64,000 nt of DNA, taken from Bacteroides sp. GM023 (GTDB lineage: Bacteria; Bacteroidota; Bacteroidia; Bacteroidales; Bacteroidaceae). Position 1 is the first letter of the stretch, and each line of letters starts with the position of its first letter. Below, piece after piece: positions 43,137 through 50,460 of the stretch. A model generated the notes under the pieces. The model ran no database searches, had not been told where the DNA came from, and saw only the letters and a list, made by a program, of their open reading frames with translations. The translations under genes and the position numbers were made by a program. The stretch is from assembly GCF_014750685.1 (NCBI RefSeq), contig NZ_JAAXGE010000014.1, positions 310,001-374,000 of the forward strand, read 5' to 3'.

Positions 43137-44231
43137 TTATTCTATCGCTATTCCTTCTATTTCAATCAATAGTTCTTCCCTGCATACGCCGGCTTGCAGG
43201 TAGGAAACGGGAATATTCAGTCCATAGCTTTCAAGTCCCCGCCTTGCAAGCTCATAATCCGACTTATTCTTCAGGTAGACACGCAACATCATCAAACGGG
43301 CGTTGTCTATTAATTGGGCGATATTCTCCATCGTAATCTGCAACTGACGTTCCAGGCCGACTCCTTTCAGACTTTCTTCTCCGCGGATAGCGGCTGTTCC
43401 TGAAATATAGACCAAACGTCGGTCATAAAAAGTCATGCTCTTGGCACGTTCAAACTTCGGAGTAGTCTTTTTCTGCCGGGCTTCTTCAAGCACTTGTTCA
43501 GAATAAGCATGGGCGGCAACCTGCAATTTATTATCAATAGGAGTGGCGAAAGCATCAGACGTATGAAACACCGCGGCATCTACATCAATCAAAATACCGC
43601 CCAAGTCCATGCCGATTCCCGTAGCGGCAGGATACCCTTTCGACCAGTCGCTTTCCGCATAGAACGCTGTACGCACATTGTTGAATGACTGGTAGTGCTG
43701 ACCGGCTCCGTCATATCCGGTTATCCGTTCTATATAATTCCATTGGCGAATAATACTGCTGACAGGAAACGACTCCTTATCCAATACACCTCTCAACTGC
43801 CGGAAAGCTACTGCCGACTGTTGTTCTCTGTCCGTACAGGATTCATCCCCTCGAAATCCGCCCGCAAAAAGGAAACGTCCCGATTCATTTTCCACCAATA
43901 CATAAGAAATGTCCTCATATCGGCGATACGAAATCCGTTCGTCCGTATCGGGGCGATAACTGTGCACTTCCAATACTAAAGGTGCATCTAGTACCGGTTG
44001 TGAGACATAGCTAAGTGCAGGTTCGCAATCTCCGAAAAAACGACGTGCCTTCCTCTTGAAAATCTGACGCCAAGCGACATATTCTTCTTCCAAAGCAGGC
44101 GTACCGAACAAAACCAGGCGTAGCACGCTCTCTTTTTCGGGCAACTGCGACAATAAATCGTCTATCATGGACGAAAAATCATTTGCAGAAGCAATGTACA
44201 GGGAGTAATGTATTTTATCGCAATAATTCAT
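43137..44231 (-). CDS. Chorismatase/RidA-like protein
   Basis: The 364 residues show two RidA/chorismatase-type halves. The signature FNNVRTAFYAESDWSKGYPAATGIGM (near residue 185) matches FkbO/Hyg5-type chorismatases, and the C-terminal half has MTFYDRRLVYISGTAAIRGE and a RidA-like NIAQLIDNARLMMLRVYLKN. Chorismatases hydrolyse chorismate to dihydroxycyclohexadienoate or 3-hydroxybenzoate. The substrate here is inferred. It is cytosolic and lies 11 bp after the propeller/di-haem gene at 44243-46000. Confidence 0.72.
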   Translation of the reverse strand: MNYCDKIHYSLYIASANDFSSMIDDLLSQLPEKESVLRLVLFGTPALEEEYVAWRQIFKRKARRFFGDCEPALSYVSQPVLDAPLVLEVHSYRPDTDERISYRRYEDISYVLVENESGRFLFAGGFRGDESCTDREQQSAVAFRQLRGVLDKESFPVSSIIRQWNYIERITGYDGAGQHYQSFNNVRTAFYAESDWSKGYPAATGIGMDLGGILIDVDAAVFHTSDAFATPIDNKLQVAAHAYSEQVLEEARQKKTTPKFERAKSMTFYDRRLVYISGTAAIRGEESLKGVGLERQLQITMENIAQLIDNARLMMLRVYLKNKSDYELARRGLESYGLNIPVSYLQAGVCREELLIEIEGIAIE

Positions 44232-44242
44232 AAACCTTCTTC

Positions 44243-46000
44243 TTACAGGGAATTTACATATTCGGTCAATTCCTCTATTTCTTTCTTTGAAACCTTCTTG
44301 TCAACTCCATGTTTGTGGACTTCAAACACTTCCTGCATGGTGGCAGCACGCCCGTCAAACAGATAAGGAGCTGTACGCCAACACTCCACCAACGTAGGTG
44401 TATCCCATCCTTTCTCAAATTCTATATCTTCACCAATCCGGTGCATTTTCATATCCGTATAGAAAGGCCCGCTATGACATTCGCCGCACTTCAACTTATC
44501 AAAGACTTTCCTTCCCGCCTTAGCTTTCTCCGATAACTCTCCGTTTATCAGATACGGACTGGGAACCGGACGCAAAGACTTCATATAAGCATCTACACAT
44601 TCGGCCATTTCTTCTTCAGGTTCATAGAACTGGATATAGCGGAAACCTGCCCGCACAGCTATTTCAGCTTTGGCACGAATACCCGAAATCATATTGGGCG
44701 GTGTCACATGGCTATAAAGCATACTTTTACAATTCTTGGGATTACCTACCCCGTCATTCATCAAATCCCAGTTCATACCGTCCGTACGACCATCTCCGGG
44801 GTGACATCCGTTACAACTTTGCCATCCTTGATAGCAATGTCCGGCATCATTAAAGTATTTCTCCCCTTTTTGTTCTTTTGTCTCAGTACGTCCTATATTC
44901 ATATTAACGGCAGCTACCGACAGCGTATTCACATCTACTATATTTAATATGTCGGCAAAGTAGGTGGGAATAATCAGTTTATTATTTGAAATCAGGAAAT
45001 TGCGCGGCCCGTTGCCCTGCAAAGGAATCCTTTTGCGAAGACCATAGAGAAAGGTCAGGTCGTAGTCCAAACGACTTTTATCCTCATAACTCCTAAATTT
45101 ATTCAGCATCCGGGAATGGTCGATAACACTGACTTCGTGTGTTCCGCTATGAGTTGCGTAGATATATTTCTCATCGCAGGCAATTCCCCATATACCGGCA
45201 GCTCCCCGGTCGGGCTCGTCCACCAATACGGCTCCTTCAAACTCCTGCTTTTCTACATTGATGACACTAAAGGCACTTGTATTCATCCATCCCTGCTGCA
45301 ATTGCGAAGTAGGTACCATAAAACGGCCTAAATTATGAGATACATAAATATATTTGCCATCGGGAGTAATACACATATTCTTCAAAGCGTTACTACCATT
45401 TGCCAGTTGGATGTCCTTCACTTTGGTAAAGTCTTTCATATCAATAACCGAAACACAGGCTGCTACTATATTCAAGTCTGCCCGTTGCGCCGGCAAGAAG
45501 TTTGCAACAAACATATATCGTCCGTCTTTACTGAATATAGCAGACAGGGGTTCACGCAAGACTTTCACATTTCGCACCACTTTACGTGACGCAACCTCTA
45601 TCTCACTTACGGTATTGGCAAATTGATTGCATACATATATATGTTTCTTGTTCGCATCAAATAGAGGATAGCAAGCTCCCGAACCGGTAGGAATCACGGC
45701 TTCCACTTGTCCCGACTTCAATGACAGCACTTCCATCTGTCCGGTTTTCTCAAAAGTAGTCACATATGCTATATCTCCATCAAGCAAAAGTCCTGTGGGA
45801 GTTTCTTTGAACGGATACGAACGGAGCAGAGTGTTCCCGTCAGCGGCAAAAACATCCAGCCGTTTTGTTCCCTTTTGAGTCATCAACAGTTCTCCTTTCC
45901 CATTGACGGCAGTGCCCGTGGTAAAGAAAGGCGGATTTCCGGCCGTTGCCAGAGATATGCCGCAGCCGAGCAAGCAAATTAGCAAAAAGTTCCTTATCAT
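44243..46000 (-). CDS. Propeller plus di-haem cytochrome protein
   Basis: The 585 residues include a signal peptide (CGISLATAGNPPF), a YncE/YVTN-like seven-blade propeller (GDIAYVTTFEKTGQMEVLSLKSG, KHIYVCNQFANTVSEIEVASR), and a C-terminal di-haem module with CNGCHPGDGRTDGMNWDL near 397 and LKCGECHSGPFYTDMKMHRIG near 506. The haem half resembles MauG/cytochrome c peroxidase-type proteins. It should face the periplasm or surface. It is the first structural gene after the IclR regulator. Confidence 0.87.
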   Translation of the reverse strand: MIRNFLLICLLGCGISLATAGNPPFFTTGTAVNGKGELLMTQKGTKRLDVFAADGNTLLRSYPFKETPTGLLLDGDIAYVTTFEKTGQMEVLSLKSGQVEAVIPTGSGACYPLFDANKKHIYVCNQFANTVSEIEVASRKVVRNVKVLREPLSAIFSKDGRYMFVANFLPAQRADLNIVAACVSVIDMKDFTKVKDIQLANGSNALKNMCITPDGKYIYVSHNLGRFMVPTSQLQQGWMNTSAFSVINVEKQEFEGAVLVDEPDRGAAGIWGIACDEKYIYATHSGTHEVSVIDHSRMLNKFRSYEDKSRLDYDLTFLYGLRKRIPLQGNGPRNFLISNNKLIIPTYFADILNIVDVNTLSVAAVNMNIGRTETKEQKGEKYFNDAGHCYQGWQSCNGCHPGDGRTDGMNWDLMNDGVGNPKNCKSMLYSHVTPPNMISGIRAKAEIAVRAGFRYIQFYEPEEEMAECVDAYMKSLRPVPSPYLINGELSEKAKAGRKVFDKLKCGECHSGPFYTDMKMHRIGEDIEFEKGWDTPTLVECWRTAPYLFDGRAATMQEVFEVHKHGVDKKVSKKEIEELTEYVNSL

Positions 46001-46029
46001 AGTATCTTGTGTTTTTAGGATGTTATCTT

Positions 46030-46851
46030 TTAAACTCTCCTGTATCCCAGTTCGGCCGAAATCTGCCCGGCTATCTCCTTGACAGTCTGCACGGTGATTC
46101 GCAACTGTTCTTCCGTCAAGCGGTCTTTAGGGCCTGAAATCCAAATAGAGCCACAAGGGTATCCCGTATAATTCAGGACAGGTGCGCCTGCGCAAATCAC
46201 TCCGCTCAATTCTTCTTCGTTATCCAAAGCATATCCCTGCTGATAAACTTTCTCCAGTTCTTCCAGGTAGGCTTCCCGTGAAGTAATCGTACGGGAATTA
46301 TAACGGGGGAAAGTCATATAGGAAAGATAACGGTTGCGGACGGTTACGGGCAGATAAGCCATGATGGCTTTTCCCGGTGCGGAGCAGTGCAACTCAAAAG
46401 GTTTGCCCGGCGACAGGACAAAGCAGAACGCATGATGTCCCCGCGCCTGTTCGATAAAAATGCCTTTTTCATCTCCCAATACACCGAAACAGGCTGTCTC
46501 TTTCACCCTGTCCCTCAAATCACGCAGATGCGGCAGGACTGTTTCCAGCAGATTGTGTTCATTCAGTGCACGGAAACCCAGTGTCAGCAATTTCCGGGTT
46601 AATTTATACCGCTTGGCATCTTCACTAAAAGAAAGATAATCCAGGCGCACCAATGTATTCAGGATGCGATAAGCAGTAGTCTGCGATATATCAAGCGCCT
46701 GCTTGATTTCCTGCAATGTCTCCCCTTCCGCCCGTGAAGAAAGATATTCAATCACTGCAATGCCTTTTTCTAAATTAGGCACTTTATAATTATCGTCTGC
46801 TTTTTCCAGACTTTGCTCTGTATTTTCCATATTTGGCAACATGTTTTCCAT
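46030..46851 (-). CDS. IclR-family transcriptional regulator
   Basis: In this 273-residue protein, residues ~25-85 are a winged helix (KGIAVIEYLSSRAEGETLQEIKQALDISQTTAYRILNTLVRL). The C-terminal ~165 are an IclR effector-binding domain (KETACFGVLGDEKGIFIEQARGHHAFCFVLSPGKPFELHCSAPGKAI). It is the first gene of the cytochrome operon (29 bp before the next) and probably controls it in response to a small metabolite, possibly aromatic. Three ATGs near the start make the exact N-terminus uncertain. Confidence 0.88.
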   Translation of the reverse strand: MENMLPNMENTEQSLEKADDNYKVPNLEKGIAVIEYLSSRAEGETLQEIKQALDISQTTAYRILNTLVRLDYLSFSEDAKRYKLTRKLLTLGFRALNEHNLLETVLPHLRDLRDRVKETACFGVLGDEKGIFIEQARGHHAFCFVLSPGKPFELHCSAPGKAIMAYLPVTVRNRYLSYMTFPRYNSRTITSREAYLEELEKVYQQGYALDNEEELSGVICAGAPVLNYTGYPCGSIWISGPKDRLTEEQLRITVQTVKEIAGQISAELGYRRV

Positions 46852-46959
46852 ATTTGAAATATCATTCCAGCTTTTGATTAAAAATAAGGATGTTGCTCTT
46901 AAATGGCACTACGGATATGCGAAAAGAAGTTAAGTATGCTGCAGAACATATTTGGGACA

Positions 46960-47430
46960 CTAAATATGTATCCCATATTGATGCTTCACTTCGGCCATCA
47001 CAAAGGTACTTTCCAACGACCCCAAACTATCAATCGTGCCTAATACATTCAGAATAAACTCCTGATAATATTTCATATTGGGAGCATGAATCTTCAGCAG
47101 GTAATCATAGCTGCCCGATATGTTATAGCATTCGGTCACCTCAGGAATATCCTGTATGATTCGGGTGAATTCGGCAGCAATATCCCGATTCAGCCGCCTA
47201 AGCTTCACACTACAAAACACTACAAATCCCTGATTCAGCTTTTCCGCGTCGAGTACGGCGATATACTTCTTTATATAACCGCCACTCTCGAGCCGTTTGA
47301 GCCGTTCGAATACAGGGGTTGATGACAAACTCACCCGCGCAGCCAGCTCTTTGGTAGTCAGGCGGGCATTCTCTTGCAAAGTACGGAGTATTTGCAAATC
47401 CACTTTATCCAGTTTTTCTAATGTACTCAT
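46960..47430 (-). CDS. Lrp/AsnC-family regulator
   Basis: This 156-residue protein has the AsnC winged helix (LDKVDLQILRTLQENARLTTKELAARVSLSSTPVFERLKRLE) and the RAM/ACT-like ligand domain (ECYNISGSYDYLLKIHAPNMKYYQEFI). It is divergent from metY, so it may sense sulfur amino acids or another amino acid. Palindromes AGAATA-A-TATTCT and AGAATGAA...TTCATTCT lie just upstream and could be its operators. The length is typical. Confidence 0.9.
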   Translation of the reverse strand: MSTLEKLDKVDLQILRTLQENARLTTKELAARVSLSSTPVFERLKRLESGGYIKKYIAVLDAEKLNQGFVVFCSVKLRRLNRDIAAEFTRIIQDIPEVTECYNISGSYDYLLKIHAPNMKYYQEFILNVLGTIDSLGSLESTFVMAEVKHQYGIHI

Positions 47431-47485
47431 AGAATAATATTCTTCTAAAAGGTAAATTCAAAGAATGAAAGCAATTATTCATTCT
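47431..47485. promoter_or_regulatory. Two palindromes upstream of lrp, sharing AGAAT/ATTCT half-sites
   Basis: AGAATA-A-TATTCT lies at 47431-47443, directly upstream of the lrp start codon. AGAATGAA (47462-47469) with TTCATTCT (47478-47485) is a perfect 8-bp inverted repeat with an 8-bp spacer. The shared AGAAT/ATTCT half-site suggests one protein binds both. Confidence 0.4.
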
Positions 47486-47555
47486 ATATATCAGCACAAA
47501 AATAGCATTATTTTCTATATTTTCATCATATATTGTTCGATAACTCCACACACTC

Positions 47556-47563
47556 TAACTTTG
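47556..47563 (+). promoter_or_regulatory. -7 box for metY
   Basis: TAACTTTG is a perfect -7 match. The ATG at 47608 is 44 bp downstream. Confidence 0.55.
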
Positions 47564-47607
47564 CAAGAAAATAAAGAAAGAATATTAAACCTCAAAAACA
47601 TACGATT

Positions 47608-48894
47608 ATGGCAACAAAGAATTTACACTTCGAGACTTTACAGGTACATGTAGGACAAGAACAGGCAGATCCGGCAACAGATGCCCGTGCAGTACCTATC
47701 TATCAGACTACTTCTTATGTATTCCACAATTCGGCTCATGCTGCCGCACGTTTCGGCCTGCAAGACCCGGGAAATATCTACGGTCGTCTGACTAACTCCA
47801 CCCAGGGAGTTTTTGAACAACGCGTTGCCGCCCTCGAAGGGGGAGTAGCCGGACTGGCAGTTGCTTCGGGTGCTGCCGCCATCACTTATGCTTTCGAGAA
47901 TATCACCCGTGCAGGCGACCATATCGTAGCAGCCAAAACCATCTACGGCGGAAGTTATAATCTGCTGGCACATACGCTGCCCAGTTATGGCATTACAACT
48001 ACTTTCGTTGACCCGAGCGATTTATCCAACTTCGAGAAAGCGATTCAGGAGAATACAAAAGCTGTATTTATTGAGACACTGGGTAATCCGAATTCCAATA
48101 TCATAGATATAGAAGCTGTAGCGGAAATTGCCCACCGTCACAAGATTCCTTTGATTATCGACAATACATTCGGTACTCCTTATTTAATCCGTCCCATCGA
48201 GCATGGAGCAGATATCGTGGTACATTCAGCTACAAAATTCATCGGCGGACATGGTTCTTCATTAGGTGGAGTGATCGTTGATTCCGGTAAGTTCGATTGG
48301 GTAGCTTCCGGCAAATTCCCGCAACTCACCGAGCCTGACCCTTGCTATCATGGCGTACGCTTTGTAGACGCTGCCGGCCCGGCTGCTTATGCTATCCGTA
48401 TCCGTGCCATCCTGTTGCGCGATACCGGGGCAACTATCAGTCCGTTCAATGCCTTCATCTTGCTGCAAGGACTGGAAACTCTGTCATTGCGTGTAGAACG
48501 TCATGTAGAAAACGCATTGAAAGTTGTGAATTTCTTAAACAATCATCCGAAAGTGAAGAAAGTGAATCATCCGTCATTGCCCAGCCATCCCGACCATGCC
48601 TTGTATCAGCGTTACTTCCCGAACGGTGCAAGCTCTATCTTTACTTTCGAAGTGAAAGGCGGGCAGGAAGAAGCGCATCGTTTCATCGACAGTCTGGAGA
48701 TATTCTCCCTGCTTGCCAATGTGGCCGATGTGAAGTCACTGGTGATTCATCCCGCAAGTACCACCCATTCACAACTGACTGCACAGGAACTTGCCGAACA
48801 GGAAATTTATCCGGGCAGTGTCCGCCTGTCTATCGGAACGGAACACATTGATGATTTGATTGCCGACCTGGAACAGGCACTTGCCAAAATCTAA
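47608..48894 (+). CDS. metY: O-acetylhomoserine sulfhydrylase (MetY)
   Basis: The 428 residues form a Cys/Met-metabolism PLP enzyme with NLHFETLQVHVGQEQADPATDARAVPIYQTTSYVF at the N-terminus, the dinucleotide-like block ASGAAAITYAFENI, and the PLP lysine in HSATKFIGGHGSS. The late block IHPASTTHSQLT is typical of MetY. It should make homocysteine from O-acetylhomoserine and sulfide in methionine synthesis. It is divergent from the Lrp-type gene and followed by a small protein. The length is normal. Confidence 0.92.
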   Translation: MATKNLHFETLQVHVGQEQADPATDARAVPIYQTTSYVFHNSAHAAARFGLQDPGNIYGRLTNSTQGVFEQRVAALEGGVAGLAVASGAAAITYAFENITRAGDHIVAAKTIYGGSYNLLAHTLPSYGITTTFVDPSDLSNFEKAIQENTKAVFIETLGNPNSNIIDIEAVAEIAHRHKIPLIIDNTFGTPYLIRPIEHGADIVVHSATKFIGGHGSSLGGVIVDSGKFDWVASGKFPQLTEPDPCYHGVRFVDAAGPAAYAIRIRAILLRDTGATISPFNAFILLQGLETLSLRVERHVENALKVVNFLNNHPKVKKVNHPSLPSHPDHALYQRYFPNGASSIFTFEVKGGQEEAHRFIDSLEIFSLLANVADVKSLVIHPASTTHSQLTAQELAEQEIYPGSVRLSIGTEHIDDLIADLEQALAKI

Positions 48895-48969
48895 AATGCA
48901 GTGATTGGTGCATTGAACTTTCCGTCGCTGTGAAACGTTATAACGATATAACATTAAAACATTGCAGTT

Positions 48970-49209
48970 ATGGAAAAATATTTAATACACAGCAACGAAC
49001 TGCATCTGATAGACGCAGAGAAAATCCATCAGGCCGTGGAGAAGATGGTGGAGTCACTCGATTTAGCCGCCGGTTCTACTACCAACTTTGACCTCTATCA
49101 GGTTGTAGAAGACTACTTTAAAGACCTTGAGAAGAGAAGGAAGATTAACCATGTATTGGGAATCAAAGAAGATAGATATGAACTGGTCGAAGACTTCGGC
49201 ATCAAATAA
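48970..49209 (+). CDS. Small conserved hypothetical protein
   Basis: This 79-residue acidic, mostly helical protein begins MEKYLIHSNELHLIDAEKIH and ends EDRYELVEDFGIK. It has no signal peptide and no motif I recognise. It lies 75 bp after metY, possibly in the same transcript, and is followed by a strong terminator. Confidence 0.6.
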   Translation: MEKYLIHSNELHLIDAEKIHQAVEKMVESLDLAAGSTTNFDLYQVVEDYFKDLEKRRKINHVLGIKEDRYELVEDFGIK

Positions 49210-49250
49210 AAGAAATTTCATTCATCACACCAGACAAGTTTTTTAATAAT

Positions 49251-49291
49251 AAAAGGAGAGAGTTCCACATTCAGTGAGACTCTCTCCTTTT
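49251..49291. terminator. Bidirectional terminator hairpin
   Basis: AAAAGGAGAGAGT (49251-49263) pairs with ACTCTCTCCTTTT (49279-49291), 13 bp with a 15-nt loop, followed by T-runs on both sides. It separates the metY transcript from the convergent mscS gene. Confidence 0.85.
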
Positions 49292-49327
49292 TTATTATAG
49301 ACTATTTTATTATATAATATGCAATAA

Positions 49328-50233
49328 TCAGTTTCCCTTATGTACGGTAAGTTGCGGGAACGGGAAATTGATACCTTTCTCATTAAAGGTTTCGTAGATA
49401 GCCTTGTTTATATCAAAATATACTCCCCAATAGTCGCCACTGTTCACCCATACACGGGCGATGACATTCACACTGCTGGCATCCAACGCATGAAGGGCGA
49501 TAAACGGAGCAGGCTCATTCAAGATACGCGAATCGGCAGCCAGTATATCACGGACGATTTGCTGTACTTTATTATAATCTTCTCCGTAGTCGATGCCGAC
49601 AATCCATTCCACACGACGGGTAGTTTGCGTGTTATAGTTAGTCACGACTCCGCTGCTCATTGCACCGTTCGGAATATAAATCACTTTATTGTCCCCTGTA
49701 GCCAGGATAGTATGGAATATCTGAATTTCCTTCACTGTTCCCGAAACACCCTGGCTTTCAATCCAGTCACCTACCTTATAAGGTTTGAACAGCAGTACAA
49801 TCAATCCGCCGGCAAAGTTCTGCAAATTGCCGGACAAAGCCATACCGACAGCCACACCGGCAGATGCCAACAAGGCTGCAAAAGAAGTAGTTTCAACACC
49901 CAGTGCACCGACTACTGAAATGATTAACAGAATAGTCAATGTTATATTTACAAGACTTTTGACAAAAGTCTTGATACTTATATCGACTTTCCGCCTATCC
50001 AGAAGACGTCTGATAAATTTGTTAAGCATTGAAATAAGGAAACGTCCTACGATAAAGACAATTACCGCTATCAAGATACGTTCTCCGGCACGGATACCGA
50101 AATCAACCAGTTGTTGGGTTATTAACGAGAGTTTGTCCAAGCCTTCGGCGTTGGCTATGGCTTGTTCCATCATTTTATCTGCGGCCACTTGCACGGAATC
50201 CGCTGCTTGTGTTGCCTGAAGTAATAGTAGCAT
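49328..50233 (-). CDS. mscS: MscS-type small-conductance mechanosensitive channel
   Basis: The 301 residues have three membrane segments. The pore helix reads SFAALLASAGVAVGMALSGNLQNFAGG, the glycine/alanine pattern of MscS TM3, and is followed by the beta domain (VGDWIESQGVSGTVKEIQIFHTILATGDNKVIYIPNG). The channel releases solutes when membrane tension rises. It is convergent with the small gene at 48970 and divergent from the thiamine uptake operon. Confidence 0.9.
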   Translation of the reverse strand: MLLLLQATQAADSVQVAADKMMEQAIANAEGLDKLSLITQQLVDFGIRAGERILIAVIVFIVGRFLISMLNKFIRRLLDRRKVDISIKTFVKSLVNITLTILLIISVVGALGVETTSFAALLASAGVAVGMALSGNLQNFAGGLIVLLFKPYKVGDWIESQGVSGTVKEIQIFHTILATGDNKVIYIPNGAMSSGVVTNYNTQTTRRVEWIVGIDYGEDYNKVQQIVRDILAADSRILNEPAPFIALHALDASSVNVIARVWVNSGDYWGVYFDINKAIYETFNEKGINFPFPQLTVHKGN

Positions 50234-50349
50234 AATTTAGAAATGTATTAAAATGAATAAATCGTTGTTTTGTTATTTCAACAAATGACAAAGTTATATT
50301 GTTTTTAGCAAATCTAAAAGTTTTTTTTGCTTTACTCCTGCAAAAGCCG

Positions 50350-50357
50350 TATTTTTG
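50350..50357 (+). promoter_or_regulatory. -7 box ahead of the TPP riboswitch
   Basis: TATTTTTG is a perfect -7 match. It places the transcript start near 50364, just at the riboswitch. Confidence 0.6.
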
Positions 50358-50364
50358 CAACTGA

Positions 50365-50446
50365 TTCACTGGTAGGGGTGCCTTAACATGACGGGCTGAG
50401 AACATACCCATAGAATCTGAACCGGGTAATGCCGGCGTAGAGAACT
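50365..50446 (+). ncRNA. TPP riboswitch (THI element)
   Basis: The region holds the thi-box sequence GGTAGGGGTGCC (50371-50382), CTGAGA (50396-50401) and GAACCGGGTAATGCCGGCG (50419-50437), in the order and spacing of TPP riboswitches. It ends about 15 nt before the ATG of the TonB receptor, so it probably controls translation initiation. Thiamine pyrophosphate binding should repress the operon. Confidence 0.93.
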
Positions 50447-50460
50447 AATTAATAAGCAAG

